A DNA stretch of 64,000 bases, from assembly GCA_052274345.1 (NCBI GenBank), contig DAVZGP010000014.1, positions 1-64,000 of the forward strand. Reading direction: 5' to 3'. How positions within the stretch are numbered: position 1 is the stretch's first letter; every line of letters starts with the position of its first letter. This document shows, in pieces, positions 27,041 to 33,648 of the stretch. Origin of the DNA: Clostridium_AD sp937920395. GTDB taxonomy: Bacteria > Bacillota > Clostridia > Clostridiales > Clostridiaceae. The notes beneath the pieces were generated by a model. The model was not told the DNA's origin. It searched no databases and saw nothing but the letters and a program-made list of their open reading frames with translations. A program made the translations under genes and the position numbers.

Positions 27041-27736
27041 TTAAATATACGGTTCGGTAGTTGAAGTTGGTTCATCACCTAACGCATGTAAAAGTTTCTT
27101 TCCTACTTCTCTTGCTGATATTACTGCTTGTCTTACTGCTCCTGAATCCCCAGTTATCGCAAGTATAACTTCATTTGAATATGATGTACCTTTAGCTGGG
27201 CTTGAATAAGCAACTATGTCTACATTTGCAGTTTTAACAGCAGTATCTGCCATCATTACTCCAATAGCTGCAGGTGCTCCTACAATTAACCCAAATGATT
27301 TACCAACAGGTGCTCCAAAAGCTTTTTCTACAGCCAAACTCGCTCTTGCACTGTACTGCAATTCAATATGTCCAGCATCATTACCATAAACATCACCCAT
27401 AGTTCTATTGATCTCTTTTAAAGTAACTTCAACTGCACGTCTTGCATCTGATACATCTTCTGCTCCAAATATTATAAGTGAACCATGTCCAGCTCCACCC
27501 TTTGTATCTCTTGGAAGTTCAATTGAAACGATTTCAGTATTAGTAGCTTTAACCGCTTCATCAGCTGCCATTATTTGTGGACCTGCTCCGGTTCTTGCTC
27601 CTATAATGCCTATTGAGTGGAATTTTTTATCAATTCCCATAGCTTCATGAAGTGCTGAATCAATGTTTGCAATAACTAAACCAATTGTGTCTCCAATAGC
27701 CGTTCCAACAAACTCAGTTAATCCTGGTTCTTGCAT
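27041..27736 (-). CDS. pduB': PduB' (short form from internal start)
   Basis: The ATG at 27734-27736 (Met66 of PduB, before QEPGLTEF) has AAGGAGGG 7 bases ahead, a better site than most in the locus. Translation from here gives a 231 aa shell protein without the N-terminal tether, as known for Salmonella PduB'. The site is inside an open coding region, where such a motif would not arise by need of the protein alone. Confidence 0.75.
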   Translation of the reverse strand: MQEPGLTEFVGTAIGDTIGLVIANIDSALHEAMGIDKKFHSIGIIGARTGAGPQIMAADEAVKATNTEIVSIELPRDTKGGAGHGSLIIFGAEDVSDARRAVEVTLKEINRTMGDVYGNDAGHIELQYSARASLAVEKAFGAPVGKSFGLIVGAPAAIGVMMADTAVKTANVDIVAYSSPAKGTSYSNEVILAITGDSGAVRQAVISAREVGKKLLHALGDEPTSTTEPYI

Positions 27737-27931
27737 AAATGTTCCCTCCTTTTTAACTTCTTTAACTTCTTTAACTTTCTTAATATTTATACCTTCATTT
27801 TTAACTTTACTTTCTTTCTCATTATTTGCTATTTCTTTAACTGTCTTCTCAATATCATTTGTTTTTATTTCTCCGCTCGCAATTTTACGTCTAACCTCTT
27901 CATAAACCTTTTCAATTAGCTGTGTATTCAT
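27041..27931 (-). CDS. pduB: Shell trimer PduB (long form)
   Basis: 296 aa tandem-BMC (BMC-T, EutL/PduB type) shell protein. Residues 66-296 are the two BMC domains (GLTEFVGTAIGDTIGLVIAN, ARTGAGPQIMAADEAVKATN, GAPAAIGVMMADTAVKTANV). Residues 1-65 are an extra N-terminal segment with an amphipathic helix (LIEKVYEEVRRKIASGEI) and a lysine-rich linker. In Salmonella this segment ties the enzyme core to the shell. An internal ribosome binding site and ATG allow a shorter PduB' as well. Confidence 0.94.
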   Translation of the reverse strand: MNTQLIEKVYEEVRRKIASGEIKTNDIEKTVKEIANNEKESKVKNEGINIKKVKEVKEVKKEGTFMQEPGLTEFVGTAIGDTIGLVIANIDSALHEAMGIDKKFHSIGIIGARTGAGPQIMAADEAVKATNTEIVSIELPRDTKGGAGHGSLIIFGAEDVSDARRAVEVTLKEINRTMGDVYGNDAGHIELQYSARASLAVEKAFGAPVGKSFGLIVGAPAAIGVMMADTAVKTANVDIVAYSSPAKGTSYSNEVILAITGDSGAVRQAVISAREVGKKLLHALGDEPTSTTEPYI

Positions 27932-27951
27932 TTACATCAACCTCTCACTAT

Positions 27952-28239
27952 TTATTCTGAAACTGGGTATTTAGGTAATATTCTTTCAACATCTGCGTGA
28001 GGTCTTGGAATTACATGAACGGATATAACTTCTCCAACTCTTTTTGCAGCTGCAGCGCCAGCATCAGTAGCCGCTTTAACAGCTCCAACGTCTCCTCTAA
28101 CCATTACAGTAACTAGTCCTGAACCAATTTTCTCGTAACCTATAAGAACTACATTTGCAGCCTTTACCATTGAATCTGCCGCCTCTATTGCACCAATCAA
28201 ACCTTTTGTTTCTATCATTCCTAATGATTCTTGTCCCAT
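27952..28239 (-). CDS. pduA: Hexameric shell protein PduA
   Basis: 95 aa single-domain BMC protein, the main facet tile. It has LGMIETKGLIGAIEAADSMV, the KAANVVLIGYEKIGSG pore-side strand and VHVIPRPH near the end. First gene of the locus; ATG follows GGAGGTG. It is the only single-BMC hexamer here, since no pduJ copy is found, so it must build most facets. Confidence 0.95.
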   Translation of the reverse strand: MGQESLGMIETKGLIGAIEAADSMVKAANVVLIGYEKIGSGLVTVMVRGDVGAVKAATDAGAAAAKRVGEVISVHVIPRPHADVERILPKYPVSE

Positions 28240-28498
28240 AAAAACACCTCCATTTATTTTATATCTTCATTATACTGAATTTTCACACTTTTTGATGTCA
28301 ATATATTGTTCTATTTAAGTATAATATTGATTTTATATTTACGAAATATTTTGACATTCTTAGGTATTATTATTACTATGTAATTAGTGGTAATATATTT
28401 TCATTATAATTAATAGTAATATATTGTTATTGTAGATACTGATAATGTATTTACTATATAGTTAATGTTATTAAAACTTCTTATAAAGGAGGCATATT
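28240..28498. promoter_or_regulatory. Divergent pduA / sensor-kinase promoter region with repeated motifs
   Basis: On the minus strand TTGACA (28296-28301) and TATAAT (28269-28274) face pduA with a 21-base spacer, longer than the optimal 17, which suggests an activator is needed. Two direct repeats of AATTArTrGTAATATATT lie at 28382-28399 and 28408-28425, 26 bases apart, and an 11-mer AATATATTGTT occurs at 28300-28310 and again at 28418-28428. They are candidate sites for the AraC-type response regulator encoded next door. Assignment is by position only. Confidence 0.5.
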
Positions 28499-29728
28499 AT
28501 GATAACAAATTCAAAATATAAACTCAAAGAAATTATTGACGTATCCTCGCTTAAAGATATTCAAGATAAATTCGCAAAAATAGTTGGACTCTCAACTGTA
28601 ACTGTTGATGAGGATGGAACTCCTGTTGTAACTGCCAGCTATTTTACTAAATGGTGTAGCTTAATTAGGAGTAGTGCTGAAGGATATAGACGTTGTAAGC
28701 ATTGTGATTCAGTTGGTGGAACAACTGCAATGCAGGCAGGTAAGCCTTTTATTTATAACTGCCACACTGGCCTAATTGATTTTGCAGCACCAATAATTGT
28801 AAATGGTAACTATCTTGGGTCTATGTTATGTGGACAAGTAACTAGTACAAGCTTTAAAAATAAATCAATTATAGATGTTAATAAATTATCTTATGAGCTT
28901 AATCTATCTAAAAATGATCTATTAGATGCACTAGCTGAAGTTCCAGTAGTTGATTATGAAAAAATTCTGGTATCTGCTGACTATCTTTTTCTTTTTTCTA
29001 ATTTTATCGCTAAGATGGGAATAGCAACAATTACAAAATCAGAACTTTTGGACGAAACTAAAGAAAAAATGAAACTTACAGAACTTCTTAAAAATATGGA
29101 AATTAAAGCTCTCCAAGCTCAAATTAATCCTCATTTTCTTTATAATACGCTAAATACTATTGCAAGAATGGCTTTAATAGAAAAAGCACCAGACACCGAA
29201 AATCTAATTTATGCGATTTCTGACCTATTAAGATATAGTCTTAAGAATTCAGATAACATGGTTACCGTAGATTCAGAAATAACTAATATTAAAAAGTATT
29301 TTTATATACAAAAAACTAGATTTGGTGATAGATTTGATTACGAAATAGACATTGATTCTTCAATACTCAATTTTAAGATTCCTGTAATGACTCTTCAACC
29401 ATTAGTTGAAAACTCAATAATTCATGGTCTTAAAAACATGACGATTAATGGGAAAGTTAAAATAATAGGTAAAAACTTCAATAATAACTATCTCACAATT
29501 GAAGTTTTTGATAATGGCATTGGAATCGATGAGGACAGACTTAAAACAATTTTCGCAGTTGAAAACTCTTATGAGAACCTTACTGGTCTAGGGATTAAAA
29601 ATGTTGACGGTAGAATTAAACACTTCTTTGGACCTAAATATGGAATCGAACTTAAAAATTCCAAAAAAACTGGAACTACCGCTAAAATTATGGTTCCTTG
29701 CATTAAATTAGATAAAAGGGAGGTCTAA
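28499..29728 (+). CDS. PocR-domain sensor histidine kinase (LytS type)
   Basis: 409 aa. Residues about 8-175 are a PocR ligand domain with Cys53, Cys66, Cys69 and Cys88 conserved. A short coiled region leads to a LytS-type kinase: phospho-acceptor His212 in QAQINPHFLYNTLNT, then LQPLVENSIIHGL, FDNGIGID and GLGIKNVDGRI in the ATP domain. There are no membrane segments, so it senses inside the cell. In Salmonella the PocR domain is fused directly to an AraC DNA-binding domain and responds to 1,2-propanediol; here sensing and DNA binding are split into a two-component pair. Divergent from pduA. Confidence 0.92.
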   Translation: MITNSKYKLKEIIDVSSLKDIQDKFAKIVGLSTVTVDEDGTPVVTASYFTKWCSLIRSSAEGYRRCKHCDSVGGTTAMQAGKPFIYNCHTGLIDFAAPIIVNGNYLGSMLCGQVTSTSFKNKSIIDVNKLSYELNLSKNDLLDALAEVPVVDYEKILVSADYLFLFSNFIAKMGIATITKSELLDETKEKMKLTELLKNMEIKALQAQINPHFLYNTLNTIARMALIEKAPDTENLIYAISDLLRYSLKNSDNMVTVDSEITNIKKYFYIQKTRFGDRFDYEIDIDSSILNFKIPVMTLQPLVENSIIHGLKNMTINGKVKIIGKNFNNNYLTIEVFDNGIGIDEDRLKTIFAVENSYENLTGLGIKNVDGRIKHFFGPKYGIELKNSKKTGTTAKIMVPCIKLDKREV

Positions 29729-29731
29729 CTT

Positions 29732-30469
29732 TTGTATAATTTACTAATAGTGGAAGATGAAAATATTGAAAGACGAGCACTTAGGTATATCATTGAAAAT
29801 AAAATAAATAGTATTAATATTTGTGATGAAGCTAAAAGCGGGTTAGAAGCTATTAAAATGGCTAAAAAAAGTGCCCCTGATATTATTTTGATGGATGTAG
29901 AAATGCCTGAACTTAACGGCCTTGAAGCTCAAAAGGAAATAATTGAATTTTTACCCAATGTACACACAATCATTTTATCTGCTTATGATGATTTTGCTTT
30001 TACTCAAAGTGCTATTAGATTGAAAGTAACCGATTACTTATTAAAGCCTATAAGACCTAAGGATTTGATTGAATCCATTAATAGAAGCATATCCTTAATA
30101 AATATACAAAACGTTAGAGTCATAAGCGATAAGCAAGATGATACCTTAATTAAAGAAGCTATGAAATATATTGATGAAAATTATAATACATATATAAGTC
30201 TTCAATCAATTGCAGCACATGTTCACCTTAACCCACAATATTTCAGCAGATACTTTAAGAGTAAAATTGGTATTAATTTTATTAATTATTTATCCTCATT
30301 TAGAGTAATAAAAGCAAAAAATTTGCTCCTAAATACAGATAAAAACATTACGGAAATATCACAAAATGTTGGATATGTTGATTCAAGCTATTTCAGCAAA
30401 GTTTTTTTGAAAAGTGTTGGAATAGCACCAAACCAATTTAGATGTCAAAACAAGAAACAATCTTACTAA
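29732..30469 (+). CDS. AraC-type response regulator (YesN family)
   Basis: 245 aa: receiver domain (1-120) with phospho-acceptor Asp55 in IILMDVEMPELNG and Lys in YLLKPIRP, then an AraC helix-turn-helix pair (about 143-240, SLQSIAAHVHLNPQYFSRYF and EISQNVGYVDSSYFSKVF). It starts at TTG with GGGAGG 8 bases ahead, 3 bases after the kinase stop. It most likely activates the pdu operon when its partner kinase senses the substrate. Confidence 0.92.
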   Translation: MYNLLIVEDENIERRALRYIIENKINSINICDEAKSGLEAIKMAKKSAPDIILMDVEMPELNGLEAQKEIIEFLPNVHTIILSAYDDFAFTQSAIRLKVTDYLLKPIRPKDLIESINRSISLINIQNVRVISDKQDDTLIKEAMKYIDENYNTYISLQSIAAHVHLNPQYFSRYFKSKIGINFINYLSSFRVIKAKNLLLNTDKNITEISQNVGYVDSSYFSKVFLKSVGIAPNQFRCQNKKQSY

Positions 30470-30470
30470 A

Positions 30471-30510
30471 GATAAAAGCTGCATAACAAATTCGTTATGC
30501 AGCTTTTATC
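30471..30510. terminator. Bidirectional terminator between the response regulator and argD
   Basis: A perfect 17-bp stem (30471-30487 with 30494-30510) with a 6-base loop overlaps the region just past the response regulator stop. A/T-rich stem ends on both sides allow use by the convergent argD gene as well. Confidence 0.85.
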
Positions 30511-30573
30511 AACTTACTTTATTTCCAAAGTAAATAAAATTATCATAATATTTCATAGTGGCCTACTTATTCA

Positions 30574-31740
30574 TCAAATTTCAGAAATTACTCTCTCAAG
30601 GATATCTAATGCTTCATCAATCTCTTCTTTTGTTACGTTAAGTGGAGGAAGCAACCTTACCACGTTATTCCCTGCTGCAATTACAAGCAATTTCTTGTCA
30701 AAACAAGACTTACAAAATTCTTTTGTATCTGTGTTTATTTTTATGCCAATCAATAGTCCTATACCTTTTATTTCATCTATTACATCATATTTCTCTTTTA
30801 TTTTAATCAATCTATCTTTCATGTATCTACTTTTTTCTTCAATTTTGTCTATAACTCCACCATCAACAAGCTCAGTTAAAACCGCTTCACCAACTGCGCA
30901 CGCAAGTGGATTTCCACCAAAAGTACTTCCATGATCACCTGGTACAAATGCACCTGATGCTTTAACATTTGTAATAGTTGCCCCAATTGGGAAACCACCA
31001 CCTAGTGCTTTTGCGATGCATATTACATCAGGAATAACGCAAAATTTCTTATAAGCAAAAAGACTTCCAAGGCGTCCCATACCACATTGTACTTCATCAA
31101 AAATTAGTAGAGCATCATATTTATCACACAAATCTCTTGCTGCCTTTAAGAACTCTATTGCCCCGATATTTATTCCGCCCTCTCCTTGAATTGGTTCTAT
31201 TATTAAACCGCATACTTTCTCATCAAAATTATTTTTTAAATCTTCTACATCATTAAATTTTACCTTTTGTATACCACCAATTAATGGACGGAAATCCTTT
31301 TGATATTTTTCCTGACCAGTAACCGATAATGAACCCATAGTTCTACCGTGAAAAGACTCATCCATATATATAAGCACATTTTTATCTTTAGTATCTTTTA
31401 ACGTTCCATATTTTCTTGCTATTTTAAGTGCCCCTTCTACAGCTTCCGTACCGCTGTTGCAAAAAAATACTTTATCATGATCACAGTTATCTATTAGTTT
31501 TTTTGCAAGTAACTTATGGGGAGTATTCCAATAATAATTTGAACTTTGCATAAGCTTACTACTTTGCGTAGTTATTGCTTTTATTATAGCCGGATTACTA
31601 TGTCCAAGACAATTTACTGCAACTCCTGAAACAAAGTCCACATATTCTTGCCCCTTCGAATCATAAATTTTACATCCAAGACCTTTCTCAAAAGTAACAT
31701 CATATCTTCCGTAAGTATTCATTACACAATTTTCTTCCAT
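30574..31740 (-). CDS. argD: Acetylornithine aminotransferase
   Basis: 388 aa PLP-dependent class III aminotransferase of arginine synthesis. Motifs: FCNSGTEAVEGALKIARKYG, ESFHGRTMGSLSVTGQ, IIEPIQGEGG, LLIFDEVQCGMGR and the PLP lysine in CIAKALGGGFPIGA. Its start overlaps the argB stop (TAATG), so the two are translationally coupled. The ATG follows AAAGGGG. The gene could also serve succinyldiaminopimelate transamination as some ArgD do. Confidence 0.93.
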   Translation of the reverse strand: MEENCVMNTYGRYDVTFEKGLGCKIYDSKGQEYVDFVSGVAVNCLGHSNPAIIKAITTQSSKLMQSSNYYWNTPHKLLAKKLIDNCDHDKVFFCNSGTEAVEGALKIARKYGTLKDTKDKNVLIYMDESFHGRTMGSLSVTGQEKYQKDFRPLIGGIQKVKFNDVEDLKNNFDEKVCGLIIEPIQGEGGINIGAIEFLKAARDLCDKYDALLIFDEVQCGMGRLGSLFAYKKFCVIPDVICIAKALGGGFPIGATITNVKASGAFVPGDHGSTFGGNPLACAVGEAVLTELVDGGVIDKIEEKSRYMKDRLIKIKEKYDVIDEIKGIGLLIGIKINTDTKEFCKSCFDKKLLVIAAGNNVVRLLPPLNVTKEEIDEALDILERVISEI

Positions 31741-32615
31741 TATATTACCCCTTTCGCTGTTATAATTTTAGTTCCACTATCCTTAATTATATTTAATAAT
31801 AAGCCATGTTTTTTTCTTCCATCGACTAAATGAACATTCTTAGCTCCCTTATTAATTGCAGCAACGCAACATTCAAGCTTTGGGATCATTCCACCATAAA
31901 TCATGCCCTTGCTTATAAATTCTTTAGTTTGAGCTACCGTTATTGATGATAAAAGTGTTGTTGGATCAGTTATATCCGTATATACACCATCTATATCAGT
32001 CATAATTAATAACTTTTCAGCTTTAAGTACTCCACTTATAGCAGCTGCAGCATAATCCGCATTTATATTGTAACTATTTCCTTTGCATCCTACACCCACT
32101 GGAGAAATAACTGGTATATACTTGTTTTTAAGCAAAGTAACCAAGACTTTTGTGTTAATGTTTGAAACCTCTCCAACAAATCCAATATCAATTTTTTTGT
32201 TATCATCAAAAACATACTTCTTTTTAGCTTGAATCAAATTACTGTCTCTGCCACTTATCCCTATAGAATTTAGACCTCTAATACTTAAAATTGATGACAA
32301 TCTTTTATTAACATTACCTGACAATACCATCTCTACAATTTCCATAGTATCCTTACTTGTAACTCTTAATCCTTTTACAAACTTGTTTTCACCACCTGTT
32401 TTCTTTACCCACTTGCTAATCAAAGGTCCTCCACCATGTACTATAACAACTTTTATACCTGCTTTTGTCATAAGTTCTATATCATCTACAAAAGCTTCCT
32501 TAGCTACATCATTACTCATTATACTTCCACCGTATTTTATGACAAAGATTTTACCCTCATATTTACTCATTTCCAAAAAATCTTTTTTATTTGGTTCATT
32601 ATTTAATATATTCAT
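31740..32615 (-). CDS. argB: Acetylglutamate kinase
   Basis: 291 aa amino-acid kinase that phosphorylates N-acetyl-L-glutamate. VIKYGGSIM is the ATP lysine motif, VIVHGGGPLISKW binds substrate, and ADYAAAAISGVLKAEKLLIM is typical. The ATG at 32615 with TTTGGAGG ahead is chosen over an open ORF to 32672. argC and argJ are not adjacent, so the rest of the pathway must lie elsewhere. Two ARG boxes are upstream. Confidence 0.92.
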   Translation of the reverse strand: MNILNNEPNKKDFLEMSKYEGKIFVIKYGGSIMSNDVAKEAFVDDIELMTKAGIKVVIVHGGGPLISKWVKKTGGENKFVKGLRVTSKDTMEIVEMVLSGNVNKRLSSILSIRGLNSIGISGRDSNLIQAKKKYVFDDNKKIDIGFVGEVSNINTKVLVTLLKNKYIPVISPVGVGCKGNSYNINADYAAAAISGVLKAEKLLIMTDIDGVYTDITDPTTLLSSITVAQTKEFISKGMIYGGMIPKLECCVAAINKGAKNVHLVDGRKKHGLLLNIIKDSGTKIITAKGVI

Positions 32616-33089
32616 TATTACCTCCAAACCTAATACTTGATTTTTACTAATCATATACCTATTTAACGACATTTCAGTAGAAAATTCTTATAGTTCTTCA
32701 CTAGAAATCACATATTATAATAAAAAAATAACTTCACTATGAGTATAAATTTTCTTCTGGAGTCTTAATATTTTAGCACAACAAGTGCTGATTTAAACAT
32801 TTGAATAATTATACATCAATATGAATAATTATTCAACATGTTATTTACTATTTTTTAAATTTAATATGTTTTTTTATTAATAAATATATACCCCATGTTT
32901 ATGCATTGCAACCAAGCCCTTCTAAATCATGCTATAAATACTATGTATATAAACAATCGTGGCATTTTTCCGATTATACAAAAATCAATTTAATATCTAA
33001 AACTCACATAATTATGCATTTAATATGTATACTTTAAAAATTACCCTTACGTTGCAAGTGACAAAATATCAACTCTTATATATAAAAAA
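32616..33089. other. Intergenic stretch upstream of argB
   Basis: About 470 very AT-rich bases. It contains the two ARG boxes given separately and a minus-strand TATAAT-like box near 32715. The outer part (32840-33085) shows nothing recognisable. Confidence 0.5.
32802..32835. promoter_or_regulatory. Two tandem ARG boxes (ArgR sites) upstream of argB
   Basis: TGAATAATTATTCA at 32822-32835 is a perfect palindrome matching the ARG-box consensus TGAATwwwwATTCA. A second copy at 32802-32815, TGAATAATTATACA, differs at one base. Their centres are 20 bases apart, two helical turns, the usual layout for an ArgR hexamer. They lie about 190 bases before the argB start, so the promoter is probably close to them with a long leader, or ArgR acts from a distance. 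Confidence 0.82.
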
Positions 33090-33129
33090 ACTGTAACAAG
33101 ATTTAATTTTTCTTTAATCTTGCTACAGT
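33090..33129 (-). terminator. Intrinsic terminator of the small acidic-protein gene
   Basis: A 14-bp stem (33090-33103 with 33116-33129, one G-U pair) followed on the minus strand by seven T. It lies just past the stop codon at 33138. Confidence 0.88.
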
Positions 33130-33137
33130 TCTACTTA

Positions 33138-33551
33138 TTACTCTACTTGTGTTATAAGTTTTCTCATGATATCTTTTAATTTAAGATCTGTTGTATCTTC
33201 TGGAGCTATAATTATAACAAGCCTTATGCCGTCATCTGATTTATCCCATTTATACGCTTTTATATCTAATACTGCACCATCTGGTACATCTTCTTCAATA
33301 TCCATTGCAATTTCTTCTGCAAGTGATAGATATTCTTCAAATAATTCGTCTTCTGTTAAATCACTTAAATTGGTTTCACCTTCCATTAAATCATTTAAGG
33401 TATTAATAGCTATACTTATATTAAAAGCTAATATATCTTCTCTTTTGGACCCTTTACTCATATCTTTAAGTACTTTAAATTCTGTGTTTTTCTCAATTGT
33501 ATTTTTTATATCTTTACTTTCCACAATTGTACTATTAAATTCTACGTACAT
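33138..33551 (-). CDS. Hypothetical acidic protein
   Basis: 137 aa, not recognised. It is rich in Asp and Glu (ETNLSDLTEDELFEEYLSLA), has no membrane segment or signal peptide and no cysteine. The C-terminal half looks like alternating beta strands and helix (GIRLVIIIAPEDTTDLKLKD). The start at 33551 has TAGGAGATG ahead; the ORF extends to 33581. It has its own terminator and lies after the SNF2 helicase gene with about 100 bases between. No function is proposed. Confidence 0.75.
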   Translation of the reverse strand: MYVEFNSTIVESKDIKNTIEKNTEFKVLKDMSKGSKREDILAFNISIAINTLNDLMEGETNLSDLTEDELFEEYLSLAEEIAMDIEEDVPDGAVLDIKAYKWDKSDDGIRLVIIIAPEDTTDLKLKDIMRKLITQVE

Positions 33552-33648
33552 AGTCTCATCTCCTATTAGTGCCACCCACATGTTAAATGGCGTCTTATAA
33601 TATTTCTTGCTTTATTATATCATAATCCTTGTCATCTTGGTGGCAGAT

